NCBI RefSeq assembly: GCF_027498035.1
Contig: NZ_CP114978.1
Coordinates: 3,410,001 to 3,474,000, forward strand
Reading direction: 5' to 3'
Length of the DNA: 64,000 bases
Source: Pseudoxanthomonas sp.
GTDB taxonomy: Bacteria; Pseudomonadota; Gammaproteobacteria; Xanthomonadales; Xanthomonadaceae
The notes below the pieces were generated by a model. That model saw nothing but the letters and a program-made list of their open reading frames with translations. It made no database searches and was not told the origin of the DNA. Positions 8,576-16,840 of this stretch are shown in pieces; the first letter of the stretch is position 1; each line of letters starts with the position of its first letter. A program made the translations under genes and the position numbers.

Positions 8576-9604
8576 ATGACCATCACCGCGCAGGAAGCCC
8601 TGCAACGCACCATCGAACACCGTGAGATCTTCCACGACGAAATGGTGGACCTGATGCGCCAGGTCATGCGCGGCGAAGTCTCGCCGATGATGACCGCCGC
8701 CATCCTCACCGGCCTGCGGGTGAAGAAGGAAACCGTCGGCGAAATCGCCGGCGCGGCCACGGTGATGCGCGAGTTCTCGCGCACGGTGGACGTGGCCGAC
8801 CGCAGTCACATGGTCGATATCGTCGGCACCGGCGGCGATGGCTCGCACACCTTCAACATCTCGACCTGCGCGATGTTCGTGGCCGCGGCCGGCGGCGCGA
8901 AAGTGGCCAAGCACGGCAACCGCAGCGTGTCGTCCAAGTCCGGCAGTGCCGATGCGATCGAGGCGCTGGGCGCGAAGATCGAGCTGCAACCGGAGCAGGT
9001 CGCAGCGGCCATCGACAATACCGGCATCGGCTTCATGTACGCGCCGATCCATCATCCGGCGATGAAAGTCGTGGCGCCGGTGCGTCGCGAGATGGGCGTG
9101 CGCACGATCTTCAACATCCTCGGGCCGCTGACCAATCCGGCCGGCTCGCCGAACATCCTGATGGGCGTGTTCCATCCGGACCTGGTTGGCATCCAGGCGC
9201 GCGTGCTGCAGGAACTCGGCGCCGAGCGCGCGCTGGTGGTCTGGGGGCGCGACGGCATGGACGAACTGTCGCTGGGCGCCGGCACGCTGGTCGGCGAACT
9301 GCGCGACGGCCAGGTGCGCGAGTACGAACTGCACCCGGAAGATTTCGGCATCGCCATGTCGGCCAGCCGCAACCTGAAGGTGGATAGCCCGGAGGAATCC
9401 ATCGCCATCCTGCATGCAGTCCTGGCCGGCGAGCCGGGCCCGGCATTGGATATCGTGGTGTTCAACGCCGGTGCGGCGCTGTACGTGGCCGGTGTCAGCG
9501 ACTCCATCGCGGCGGGCATCGCGCGTGCGCGCGCAGTGATCGCCGATGGCAGTGCCGCGGCGAAATTGCGCCAGTACGTGGATTTCACCAGCGCAATGGC
9601 ATGA
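8576..9604 (+). CDS. trpD: anthranilate phosphoribosyltransferase
   Basis: 342 residues. TrpD adds phosphoribose from PRPP to anthranilate, the second step of tryptophan synthesis. The PRPP loop DIVGTGGDGSHTFNIST, the KHGNRSVSSKSGSAD segment and the NILGPLTNPA motif are intact. The ATG at 8576 gives the family start MTITAQEALQR; a longer upstream extension in the same frame is out-of-frame DUF1543 coding and is rejected. It overlaps the next gene by four bases. Confidence 0.95.
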   Translation: MTITAQEALQRTIEHREIFHDEMVDLMRQVMRGEVSPMMTAAILTGLRVKKETVGEIAGAATVMREFSRTVDVADRSHMVDIVGTGGDGSHTFNISTCAMFVAAAGGAKVAKHGNRSVSSKSGSADAIEALGAKIELQPEQVAAAIDNTGIGFMYAPIHHPAMKVVAPVRREMGVRTIFNILGPLTNPAGSPNILMGVFHPDLVGIQARVLQELGAERALVVWGRDGMDELSLGAGTLVGELRDGQVREYELHPEDFGIAMSASRNLKVDSPEESIAILHAVLAGEPGPALDIVVFNAGAALYVAGVSDSIAAGIARARAVIADGSAAAKLRQYVDFTSAMA

Positions 9605-9951
9605 ACACGGGCGATGCCGCTTTCGCTGCACTCCCGGCGCCGCCGTATTGGGCGGTGGCGTTTTCTTCGCGCCGTGCCGATGGCGACGCGGCGGCTTACG
9701 ACGAAGCCGCCACGCGCATGGTCGAACTGGCGCGGAAGCAGCCGGGGTTCCTGGGCGTGGAATCCGCGCGTGGCGCCGATGGCTTTGGCATCACCGTCTC
9801 GTACTGGACCAGCGAAGCCGCGATCGCCGCCTGGAGGGCGCATGCCGAACACGCCGCCGTGCGCGCCACGGGTCGCACCGTCTGGTACACCCACTTCGAA
9901 CTGCGCGTGGCCAGGGTGGAGCGCGCTTACGGTGGCGGCCAGGCGCACTGA
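9601..9951 (+). CDS. antibiotic-biosynthesis-monooxygenase-like (ABM) domain protein
   Basis: 116 residues with a single dimeric alpha/beta-barrel (ABM-type) domain: YWAVAFSSRR, MVELARKQPGFLGVESAR, ITVSYWTSEAAIAAWR and TVWYTHFELRVARVERAYG. Proteins of this type are small dimeric enzymes or stress proteins, often with heme- or quinone-related roles; the substrate cannot be assigned. Its start overlaps the trpD stop, so it belongs to the trp transcription unit. Confidence 0.72.
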   Translation: MNTGDAAFAALPAPPYWAVAFSSRRADGDAAAYDEAATRMVELARKQPGFLGVESARGADGFGITVSYWTSEAAIAAWRAHAEHAAVRATGRTVWYTHFELRVARVERAYGGGQAH

Positions 9952-10032
9952 CCGGCCAGTCACGGCCCGGGCAGTGACGACAATGCGACAATATCGACTT
10001 CAGCCGCGGCTCCGCGGTGTGCACGGAACACC

Positions 10033-10827
10033 ATGAGCGACATCCTCGACACCATCCTGGCGCGCAAGCGCGAGGAAATCGCCGCCCGCAGTGCCGTCGT
10101 GCCGCTGGCTGACCTGATCGCGCGCGTGGGCGATGCCTCGCCGGTGCGCGGTTTCGCCGATGCGCTGCGCCGGACCATCGCCAACGGCGATGCCGGCGTG
10201 ATTGCCGAAGTGAAGAAGGCCAGCCCGTCCAAGGGCGTGATCCGGCCCGATTTCCATCCGGCCGACATCGCGGTGAGCTATGAGTTCGGCGGTGCGTCGT
10301 GCCTGTCGGTGCTGACCGACGTGGATTTCTTCCAGGGCGCCGATGCCTACCTGCAACAGGCGCGCGAGGCCTGCACGTTGCCGGTGCTGCGCAAGGATTT
10401 CACCATCGACCCCTACCAGGTGTACGAGGCGCGCGTGCTGGGCGCCGACTGCATCCTGCTGATCGTGGCGGCGCTGGACGACCAGCAGCTGGTCTCACTG
10501 GCCGACCTGGCCATGCAGCTGGGCATGGACGTGCTGGTGGAAGTGCACGACATCGATGAACTCGAACGCGCGCTGCAGGTGCCGGCGCCGCTGCTGGGCA
10601 TCAACAACCGCAACCTGCGCACCTTCGAGGTGTCACTGCAGAACACGCTGGAGATGAAGAGCGCGGTGCCGCGTGATCGGATCCTGGTCACCGAGAGCGG
10701 CATCGTCACCACCGACGACGTGGCCACGATGCGCGGGCAGGGCGTGCATGGCTTCCTGGTCGGCGAAACCTTCATGCGCGCTGCTGAACCCGGTGAAGCG
10801 TTGCGCCAGCTGTTCTTCGCCGCATGA
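10033..10827 (+). CDS. trpC: indole-3-glycerol phosphate synthase
   Basis: 264 residues, a TIM-barrel enzyme converting CdRP to indole-3-glycerol phosphate. VIAEVKKASPSKGVI carries the catalytic Lys and SPS motif; LRKDFTIDPYQVYEAR, ILLIVAAL, INNRNLRTF and VTESGI complete the active site. It is a stand-alone TrpC with no TrpF fusion. An 80-base gap with no clear terminator separates it from the ABM gene, and its stop overlaps the following HAD gene. Confidence 0.95.
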   Translation: MSDILDTILARKREEIAARSAVVPLADLIARVGDASPVRGFADALRRTIANGDAGVIAEVKKASPSKGVIRPDFHPADIAVSYEFGGASCLSVLTDVDFFQGADAYLQQAREACTLPVLRKDFTIDPYQVYEARVLGADCILLIVAALDDQQLVSLADLAMQLGMDVLVEVHDIDELERALQVPAPLLGINNRNLRTFEVSLQNTLEMKSAVPRDRILVTESGIVTTDDVATMRGQGVHGFLVGETFMRAAEPGEALRQLFFAA

Positions 10828-11546
10828 GCGTGCCAGGCCCGTACCCGGTGCCGGCGGACGACGCGCCGGTGGTGGTGTTCGACTTCGACCACACCTTGTA
10901 CGACGGTGATTCGGGTAGCCATCTGTTTGCCTGGCTGATCAAGCGCAGCTGGCTGCGCATCGTCGTGGCATTGCTGCTGACACCGCTGCTGGGGCCGCTG
11001 GTAGCGATGCTGCCAACCCGTCGGCGCGGGATTTCCGGTTACGTGTGGATTGCCACCTTCGGCCTGCATCGCCGGCGCGACCTGGATGCGCTGATCGACC
11101 AGTACGTTGCCGCCAACAAGCAAGACATGCGTGGGCGCCTGCTGCCGCAGGCACTGGAAGTATTCACCGCGCACCGGGTCGCCGGGGATCGCGTGGTGGT
11201 CGCCACCGGCGCGCCGCCGGAGCTGGCCCGCGAGATCCTGTCCTTCGTCGCCCACCAGGACGTACCGGTAATCGGCACATTGGTCGGGCCGAAGTTCGGT
11301 GCCGTTGCCGCGCGCCGCCACTGCCATCACGAAGAGAAGATGCGGATGCTGCGCGAGCAGGGCTACGGCGACATCGCCGCGGCCTACAGCGACAGCGCGG
11401 CTGACCTGCCACTGCTGCTGGCCGCCAGGCGGCCGGTGGTGGTGAATCCGAAAGCGACCAAGGTGGACCTGTTCCGCAGGCTGCTGCCGTCCGGCACGCC
11501 GATCCTCAACTGGGGCTGTGCCAGTCGCGGCGGCGACCCGGCCTGA
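10824..11546 (+). CDS. HAD-superfamily IB phosphatase (PgpC-like)
   Basis: 240 residues. Motif I is DFDHTLYDGDSG and motif II VVVATGAP, with motif III/IV at YSDSAADLPLL, the HAD-IB arrangement. A hydrophobic stretch (LRIVVALLLTPLLGPLVAML, about residues 49-68) suggests membrane association, as in PgpC-type phosphatidylglycerophosphatases. The substrate is not proven. It overlaps trpC by four bases and is the last gene of the trp transcription unit. Confidence 0.72.
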   Translation: MSVPGPYPVPADDAPVVVFDFDHTLYDGDSGSHLFAWLIKRSWLRIVVALLLTPLLGPLVAMLPTRRRGISGYVWIATFGLHRRRDLDALIDQYVAANKQDMRGRLLPQALEVFTAHRVAGDRVVVATGAPPELAREILSFVAHQDVPVIGTLVGPKFGAVAARRHCHHEEKMRMLREQGYGDIAAAYSDSAADLPLLLAARRPVVVNPKATKVDLFRRLLPSGTPILNWGCASRGGDPA

Positions 11547-11562
11547 GCCGGGTCTGCAGGCT

Positions 11563-12324
11563 TCAGGCGTTGAAGAGCACGAGCTGGTAGGCGCTGACCA
11601 CCAGCGCCAGCACGCCGACGCTGCCCAGGATGATCCGCTCGGGCAGTCGCTTCACCAGCAGAGCCGCCACCGGTGCGGCCAGCACGCCGCCGATCACCAG
11701 TCCAGCCACGATCCGGGCGTATTCCATGCGAACGGTGAAGACGAAGGTCAGCGAAATGGCCAGGGTCACGGCAAATTCGGCCAGGCTGACCGTGCCGATC
11801 GTCGCCCGCGCCTTGCTGCCCGAGGCCAGCAGGGTGGCGGTCGACAGCGATCCCCAGCCGCCCCCGCCGATGGCATCCAGCAGCCCGGCGAAGAAACCTA
11901 CTGCCGGCACCTGGCGCTGGTGCGAAGCCGTACTGACAACCTCAGGTGGACGATGGCGCCCGACCCGGCGCAGGATCAGGGCCGCCAGTACCAGCAGGTA
12001 GATGCAGGTCACCGGCCGGAACAGGTTGCCCGGCACGCGGGTCAGGGCATAGGCGCCGATCACCCCGCCGATCACGCCCGGGACCGCCAGGCGCAGCAGC
12101 AGGATGCGGTCCACGTTGCCCATCAGGGCGTGACTGCCACCGGACGCACCGGTGGTGAAGACCTTGGCGGTATGCACCGCTGCACTGATGGATGCAGGCG
12201 GTAGCCCCATCGCCAACAGCACCGAAGTGGAGACCAGTCCGAACGCCATGCCCAGGGCGCCGTCCACTAGCTGCGCGGCCAGCCCGATCAGGATGAACCA
12301 GTAGAAATCGTTGCCCAGTTCCAT
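11563..12324 (-). CDS. TSUP-family (TauE/SafE-like) anion exporter
   Basis: 253 residues with about eight membrane segments. FYWFILIGLAAQLVDGALGM at the N-terminus, TGASGGSHALMGNVD and GFFAGLLDAIGGGGWGSLST are the duplicated TSUP signatures. The family exports sulfite, sulfonates or other small anions across the inner membrane. It converges on the HAD gene and runs in the same direction as clp, from which a GC-rich gap of about 110 bases with a GGCCCA / TGGGCC hairpin separates it. Confidence 0.82.
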   Translation of the reverse strand: MELGNDFYWFILIGLAAQLVDGALGMAFGLVSTSVLLAMGLPPASISAAVHTAKVFTTGASGGSHALMGNVDRILLLRLAVPGVIGGVIGAYALTRVPGNLFRPVTCIYLLVLAALILRRVGRHRPPEVVSTASHQRQVPAVGFFAGLLDAIGGGGWGSLSTATLLASGSKARATIGTVSLAEFAVTLAISLTFVFTVRMEYARIVAGLVIGGVLAAPVAALLVKRLPERIILGSVGVLALVVSAYQLVLFNA

Positions 12325-12437
12325 TGGAACGGTCTGCCTGCAAGGCGGTGCCGCTCCGGCGGCTAGCCCTGGCGCCCAAGCGGTGATCGAACGTGTGGCC
12401 CACCCCTGATGGGCCGGTCGTTACGGCGCGGCTGGGG

Positions 12438-13121
12438 TCAGCGCGTGCCGTACAGCACGACGGTCTTGCCGCGTGCGTGGAGCAGGCCATCGGCCTGTAG
12501 TTTCTTCAGGACGCGCCCGGCCATCTCGCGCGAGCAGCCGACCAGCCGGGCCAGTTCCTGGCGGGACACGCGCATCTGGGTGCCTTGCGGATGGCTCATG
12601 GCCTCCGGCTCGTGGGCCAGGTCGTGCAACGTGCGGATAATGCGGTCGGTCACATCCAGGAACGCCAGGCGGCTGGCCTTGCGGCTGGTGTCCAGCAGGC
12701 GGCGCGAGAGCTGGGTGCCGATGGCGAACAGCAGTTTGGCCGCGTCCGATGCCAGCTGGCCGCCGAACAGCTGGTGCAGGCGCTCATAACTGATTTCAGC
12801 CAGTTCGCACTGGGTGCGCGTGCGCAGGACGACCTCGCGCCGGTCCGATTCAATGAATAATCCCATCTCGCCGACGAATTCGCCGGGACCGAAATAGCCC
12901 AGGACCAGCTCGCGATCCTCTTCCTCTTCAGCCAGGATACTGACCGAGCCGCTGACCACGTAATACAACGTCCCGGCGGGATCTCCGGGGCGGAACACGT
13001 CTGCGCGGGCGGGGTAGCGGCGGCGGTGGCTGTTGGACAGGAACGACTCGATGGTCGTCTGGTCCGGGGTCAGCGCATTGGCAGGGGAACGCATCAAGCT
13101 CGGGGGAAGGCCTGCTTTCAT
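12438..13121 (-). CDS. clp: CRP-like global regulator Clp
   Basis: 227 residues: a cyclic-nucleotide-like sensor domain (GTLYYVVSGSVSILAEEEED, FGPGEFVGEMGLF), a dimer helix and a C-terminal CRP-type helix-turn-helix (VSRQELARLVGCSREMAGRV). The EEEE stretch and the overall sequence fit Xanthomonadaceae Clp, which controls exopolysaccharide, extracellular enzymes and motility and is inhibited by cyclic di-GMP in Xanthomonas. Neighbouring divergent speD is the usual context. A GTGCG-T-CGCAC palindrome lies in the shared promoter gap but does not match a CRP site well. Confidence 0.92.
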   Translation of the reverse strand: MKAGLPPSLMRSPANALTPDQTTIESFLSNSHRRRYPARADVFRPGDPAGTLYYVVSGSVSILAEEEEDRELVLGYFGPGEFVGEMGLFIESDRREVVLRTRTQCELAEISYERLHQLFGGQLASDAAKLLFAIGTQLSRRLLDTSRKASRLAFLDVTDRIIRTLHDLAHEPEAMSHPQGTQMRVSRQELARLVGCSREMAGRVLKKLQADGLLHARGKTVVLYGTR

Positions 13122-13265
13122 GGCAGCTCGTGTAGCGAACGGATTGTTCCGAGCTTAGTCTGAATGGGGCGCTTGCGGCAATGTGCGTCGCACTGTCATT
13201 TCGCCGTCAGGCTATTTGCCGCATAATTGCGGACTTCACCCGTTTCTTTGCGAAGGTCCATCGCC

Positions 13266-14057
13266 GTGGTCAAACCACTGCCGCGCCTGAGGCTGCAGGG
13301 CTTCAACAACCTCACCAAGGCGCTGAGCTTCAACATCTACGACGTCTGCTATGCAGTCTCCGAAGATGAGCGCCAGCGTTATATCGAGTACATCGATGAG
13401 GAATACAACGCCGATCGCCTGACCCAGATCCTCACGGATGTGGCGGAGATCATCGGTGCCAACATCCTCAACGTGGCCCGCCAGGACTACGACCCGCAGG
13501 GCGCGTCGGTGACCATCCTCATTTCCGAGGAGCCGGTGATCGACAAATCCGCCGCCAAGGGCGTGATCTCCGATGCGGTGGTCGCGCACATGGACAAGAG
13601 CCACATCACGGTTCACACGTATCCGGAAACGCATCCGCAGGCCGGCATCGCGACCTTCCGTGCGGACATCGACGTGGCCACCTGCGGCGTGATCTCGCCG
13701 CTGAAGGCGCTGAACTACCTGATCGAGTCCTTCGAGTCGGACATCGTGATCATGGACTACCGCGTCCGTGGCTTCACCCGCGACATCAAGGGCAAGAAGC
13801 ACTACATCGATCACCGGATCAATTCGATCCAGGACTTCATGGCCAAGAACATCAAGTCGCGCTACGAGATGATCGACGTCAACGTCTATCAGGAAAACAT
13901 CTTCCACACCAAGATGCACCTGACCGAGTTCGACCTGGACCAGTATCTGTTCGAGGAAAAGGCCCGCAACCTGTCGTTCAAGGAGCGGATGAAGATCGAG
14001 AACCTGCTGCGCCGGGAAATCGAAGAGCTTTTCCACGGCCGCAACCTGGCCGAGTGA
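13266..14057 (+). CDS. speD: S-adenosylmethionine decarboxylase proenzyme
   Basis: 263 residues of the long proteobacterial (E. coli-type) SpeD, which makes decarboxylated SAM for spermidine synthesis. The protein self-cleaves before a serine to form the pyruvoyl cofactor; the conserved segment is DKSHITVHTYPETHP, followed by DIDVATCGVISPLKALNYLI. The GTG at 13266 (VKPLPRLRLQGFNNLTKAL) is preferred because it gives the family start and length; an upstream start adds unrelated residues. It is divergent from clp. Confidence 0.93.
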   Translation: MVKPLPRLRLQGFNNLTKALSFNIYDVCYAVSEDERQRYIEYIDEEYNADRLTQILTDVAEIIGANILNVARQDYDPQGASVTILISEEPVIDKSAAKGVISDAVVAHMDKSHITVHTYPETHPQAGIATFRADIDVATCGVISPLKALNYLIESFESDIVIMDYRVRGFTRDIKGKKHYIDHRINSIQDFMAKNIKSRYEMIDVNVYQENIFHTKMHLTEFDLDQYLFEEKARNLSFKERMKIENLLRREIEELFHGRNLAE

Positions 14058-14111
14058 TTGCCGAGGGTCAGGCCTGGTTGCATGGGGCTGGCTTAAGGTA
14101 GTGGCATCAAC

Positions 14112-14169
14112 GGCGGGACGACCCGCCCGCGGCAGTCGATGCCGTGCATGAAGATGGCCGACGACGGCC
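14112..14169 (+). ncRNA. guanidine-II (mini-ykkC) riboswitch
   Basis: Two small hairpins have identical ACGA tetraloops: GGCGGG-ACGA-CCCGCC (14112-14127) and GGCCG-ACGA-CGGCC (14156-14169), with a 28-base linker. Twin stems with ACGR loops are the whole consensus of the guanidine-II class, whose loops pair with each other around guanidinium. The next gene is the guanidinium exporter, the canonical target. Confidence 0.9.
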
Positions 14170-14198
14170 CGGGCTCACGTCCGGGTCGTTTCGTTTTT
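14164..14198 (+). terminator. riboswitch-controlled intrinsic terminator
   Basis: ACGGCCCGG (14164-14172) pairs with CCGGGTCGT (14181-14189) and is followed by a T-rich run (TTCGTTTTT). Its 5' arm reuses the 3' arm of the second riboswitch hairpin, so the two folds exclude each other. Ligand-stabilised P2 would block termination and turn the exporter on. The structure is read by eye, not folded computationally. Confidence 0.65.
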
Positions 14199-14234
14199 GA
14201 GGCCTGGCGAAATTTCTGAAAAAGGAGACATGCG

Positions 14235-14549
14235 ATGGCATGGGTGTATCTGTTGGTGGCCGGGGTCTTCGAGATCGGCTTTGCGATGGGTCTCAAATAC
14301 ACGGAGGGGTTCACCCGGCTCTGGCCCACCGTTGGCACGATGGCCGCGGCTGGCGCCAGCCTGTGGCTGATGACCCAGGCCATGAAGGGCATTCCAGTCG
14401 GCACTGCTTACGCGGTGTGGACCGGGATCGGTGCCACCGGCGTGGCGATCGTGGGGATGCTGCTGTTTGCCGAATCGGCCTCGCCGGCACGGCTGGCGTG
14501 CATCGGGCTGATCGTGCTGGGCGTGATTGGCCTGAAACTCGCTTCGTAG
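14235..14549 (+). CDS. gdx: guanidinium exporter (SugE/Gdx, SMR family)
   Basis: 104 residues with four predicted membrane helices. MAWVYLLVAGVFEIGFAMGL carries the essential glutamate E13, and the GTAYAVWTGIGATGVAIVG signature follows. Gdx-type small multidrug resistance proteins work as dual-topology dimers that exchange guanidinium for protons. AAAGGAGA precedes the ATG. The guanidine-II riboswitch directly upstream supports Gdx rather than EmrE-type function. Confidence 0.92.
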   Translation: MAWVYLLVAGVFEIGFAMGLKYTEGFTRLWPTVGTMAAAGASLWLMTQAMKGIPVGTAYAVWTGIGATGVAIVGMLLFAESASPARLACIGLIVLGVIGLKLAS

Positions 14550-14717
14550 TCAGCCCTGCGAGGCGGGACTGCCTCCCGGGATTGGCTGCGCAAATCCCGG
14601 GCCCCGGTGTCGGGTTTGCCTATCTCCGCGCCGTTGGCGCGCCCATTGAGCAGAAGGTGCTTTGCTCTGGCGCGGATGCTCCGGGCCGCCGGCGCTTCTG
14701 GGGCCGCGCTGCCGTGC

Positions 14718-15362
14718 TCAGAGGCGGTAGGCGACGGTCTTCATGAAGCGCGATGCCAGCTTCATCGCGCCGGCGATCGGTGGTGGCAACAGGCGCGCGC
14801 CAGCCTGTTCGGCGTTGTCGGCATGGCGCGCCTCGTCTTCCTTCATCACCCGGAGCACCGCGCGGCTGCGCAGGTCGGCGGGCGGCAGGATGTCCAGGTG
14901 TTCGTCCAGGTGCGCTTCGACCTGGCGCTCGGTTTCGACCACGAAACCCAGGTTCCAGCCGTCGCCGCGCAGTCCGGCCAGCAGGCCGATCGCGTAGCTG
15001 CCGCTGTACCAGAGTGGGTTGAACAGGCTGGGGCGGCTGTCCAGCTCGCGCAGGCGCTTGGCGCACCAGGCCAGGTGGTCGGTTTCCTCCTGCGCTGCCT
15101 CCTGCAGATGGGCGCGGGTCTCGGGGTCGCGTGCGACCGCGGCCTGGCCTGAATACAGGGCCTGCGCACAGACCTCGCCGACATGATTGATCCGCATCAG
15201 CCCGGCGGCGTGGCGGCGCTCGTTCTCGTCCAGTGCGATGTCCGGTGTGTTTGAGGCCGGGTAGGCGCGGTGCGCTGGCGGGTCGCCCAGGGTGGTTTCC
15301 AGTGCGTGCTGGGTTTCAGCCAGGAACAGGTCGATGACGGAATGCAGGCGGGTCGCGGTCAT
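14718..15362 (-). CDS. coq7: demethoxyubiquinone hydroxylase
   Basis: 214 residues of the di-iron Coq7 family, which hydroxylates 2-octaprenyl-3-methyl-6-methoxy-benzoquinol in ubiquinone synthesis. The two-fold ExxH iron ligands appear as AGLMRINHVGEVCAQALYSG, QEETDHLAWC, ETERQVEAHL and EDEARHADNA. The start at 15362 (MTATRLHSVID) gives family length; a longer upstream frame runs through the rplM promoter and is rejected. Coq7 replaces the flavin enzyme UbiF used by E. coli. Confidence 0.9.
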   Translation of the reverse strand: MTATRLHSVIDLFLAETQHALETTLGDPPAHRAYPASNTPDIALDENERRHAAGLMRINHVGEVCAQALYSGQAAVARDPETRAHLQEAAQEETDHLAWCAKRLRELDSRPSLFNPLWYSGSYAIGLLAGLRGDGWNLGFVVETERQVEAHLDEHLDILPPADLRSRAVLRVMKEDEARHADNAEQAGARLLPPPIAGAMKLASRFMKTVAYRL

Positions 15363-15475
15363 GTCGGCAGTGGGGGCCGTGGCGCTGCCAGGGGCAGCCG
15401 GTCCGCCATGTTCCCCCGCAGGGGCAGGGATGCCAAGCGATCCTGGCAGCGCTGTTGGAGGGTGAATCCAGGCGC

Positions 15476-15504
15476 TTGCAAGCGCGGGCCGCGGCCCGTA
15501 CAAT
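15476..15504 (+). promoter_or_regulatory. sigma-70 promoter for rplM-rpsI
   Basis: TTGCAA and TACAAT are separated by exactly 17 bases, about 100 bases upstream of rplM. This is a strong match to the housekeeping consensus and fits a highly expressed ribosomal operon. Confidence 0.7.
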
Positions 15505-15605
15505 TCCGCCCCTTCACGTTTCACCCTTCACAACGCGTGGCAGAGTTCCGCACGGGGCAAGGTCCTGAGCGCAATGAGCCCGACCAAACAAAAAGAGCTT
15601 CTTTC

Positions 15606-16034
15606 ATGAGCACGTTCACCGCAAAGAACGAGACCGTCCAGCGCGACTGGTACATCGTTGACGCCTCGGGCAAGACCCTGGGCCGTCTGTCCACCGAGCT
15701 GGCACGCCGTCTGCGTGGCAAGCACAAGCCGGTCTACACCCCGCACGTTGATACCGGCGATTATCTGATCGTTATCAACGCCGAGAAGATTACCGTGACC
15801 GGTAAGAAGCTCACCGACAAGAAGTATCACCGTTTCACGGGCTACATCGGCAACCTGAAGACCGAGAGTCTGCAGCAGGCCCTGGACCGTCATCCGGAGC
15901 GCGTGATCGAGACCGCCGTGAAGGGCATGCTGCCGAAGGGCCCGCTGGGCCGCGCCATGTACCGCAAGCTGAAGGTCTACGCCGGTACCAACCATCCGCA
16001 CGCCGCACAGCAGCCGCAGGTCCTGGACATTTAA
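15606..16034 (+). CDS. rplM: 50S ribosomal protein L13
   Basis: 142 residues, the usual L13 length. RDWYIVDASGKTLGRLST, RGKHKPVYTPHVDTGDY, KITVTGKKLTDKKYHRFTGY and MLPKGPLGRAMYRKLKVYAG are family signatures. L13 is an early assembly protein of the large subunit. It is followed after two bases by rpsI, the conserved rplM-rpsI operon. Confidence 0.97.
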   Translation: MSTFTAKNETVQRDWYIVDASGKTLGRLSTELARRLRGKHKPVYTPHVDTGDYLIVINAEKITVTGKKLTDKKYHRFTGYIGNLKTESLQQALDRHPERVIETAVKGMLPKGPLGRAMYRKLKVYAGTNHPHAAQQPQVLDI

Positions 16035-16036
16035 TC

Positions 16037-16429
16037 ATGGCTATCACTCAGAACTACGGCACTGGCCGTCGCAAGTCCTCCACCGCCCGCGTGTTCCTGC
16101 GCAAGGGCACCGGCAAGATCACCGTCAACGACCGTCCGCTGGACGAGTTCTTCGGCCGTGAGACCGCGCGCATGATCGTGCGCCAGCCGCTGGAGCTGAC
16201 CAATAACACCGAGAGCTTCGACATCCTCGTGACCGCTGCTGGCGGTGGCACCACCGGCCAGGCCGGCGCCATCCGCCTGGGCATCGCCCGCGCGCTGGTC
16301 GAGTACGACGAAACCCTGAAGTCCGAGCTGCGCAAGGCTGGCTTCATGACCCGCGACGCCCGCGAAGTCGAGCGTAAGAAGGTCGGCCTGCACAAGGCAC
16401 GTCGCGCAACGCAGTTCTCGAAGCGCTAA
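16037..16429 (+). CDS. rpsI: 30S ribosomal protein S9
   Basis: 130 residues. YGTGRRKSSTARVFLRKGTG, GGGTTGQAGAIRLGIARAL and the basic tail ending RRATQFSKR, which reaches the P-site tRNA in the ribosome, are all intact. It ends in a strong hairpin terminator shared with the promoter region of the tRNA-Gln gene. Confidence 0.97.
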   Translation: MAITQNYGTGRRKSSTARVFLRKGTGKITVNDRPLDEFFGRETARMIVRQPLELTNNTESFDILVTAAGGGTTGQAGAIRLGIARALVEYDETLKSELRKAGFMTRDAREVERKKVGLHKARRATQFSKR

Positions 16430-16447
16430 TACGCTTCTGCTTTTCAA

Positions 16448-16478
16448 CGAGCGGCTGTACAATCGCCGCTCGGTTTTT
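16448..16478 (+). terminator. rpsI terminator, with a -10-like box in its loop
   Basis: The stem CGAGCGGC / GCCGCTCG (16448-16455 and 16465-16472) is followed by GTTTTT. Its nine-base loop contains TACAAT at 16458-16463, placed about 20 bases before the mature tRNA 5' end, so it can also be the -10 element of the tRNA gene. No good -35 box is visible. Confidence 0.7.
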
Positions 16479-16482
16479 CCAC

Positions 16483-16557
16483 AGCCCCGTCGCCAAGCGG
16501 TAAGGCACCTGACTCTGACTCAGGCATTCGGAGGTTCGAATCCTTCCGGGGCTGCCA
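16483..16557 (+). tRNA. tRNA-Gln (anticodon CTG)
   Basis: 75 bases with acceptor AGCCCCG / CGGGGCT, D-arm GCCAAGCGGTAAGGC, anticodon arm CCTGA-CTCTGAC-TCAGG (CTG at positions 34-36), T-arm GGAGG-TTCGAAT-CCTTC and encoded GCCA end. The D-arm matches E. coli tRNA-Gln. No integrase or attachment duplication adjoins it. Confidence 0.95.
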
Positions 16558-16570
16558 ATATTCAAAGAAA

Positions 16571-16597
16571 AGACTCGCTTCGGCGGGTCTTTTTTTT
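16571..16597 (+). terminator. intrinsic terminator of tRNA-Gln
   Basis: The stem AGACTCGC / GCGGGTCT closes a TTCG tetraloop and is followed by seven to eight Ts. It lies 14 bases after the tRNA 3' end. Confidence 0.85.
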
Positions 16598-16840
16598 GGC
16601 CCGCCGTCTCTGGCGGCGCCCTTCGGGCCATCGCTGTGCGATTTAAAAATTTCTCCCGGAAATTTTTGTGCGCGATTGTTGGCGCGTGCATCGCTGCGCA
16701 CCGTTGTCCCGGCGAGCGGTTGCTGTCGTGCCTGTCTGTCTGGTGCGCGTGGCACGGGCCAATGGAATCGGAGGTGTAGAATCGAGGCTTGTTCCGCGGC
16801 CTGCCTTTCGCCGCCGCTACTTCCGGATACGGCCTTCGCC
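16598..16840. other. non-coding gap with an AT-rich palindrome
   Basis: No credible gene. The main structure is AAAAATTTC-tcccg-GAAATTTTT (16645-16667), a perfect 9-bp inverted repeat in GC-rich surroundings. It could be a bidirectional transcript end. The promoter of the following dioxygenase gene must lie in the remaining bases but no clear boxes are seen. Confidence 0.5.

Noticed and set aside
13183..13193. Clp autoregulatory site GTGCG-T-CGCAC in the clp-speD gap
   Set aside because: It lacks the TGTGA-N6-TCACA spacing and could be chance in GC-rich DNA.
16483..16840. Integrative element at tRNA-Gln
   Set aside because: No integrase, no repeat of the tRNA 3' end and no foreign genes downstream.
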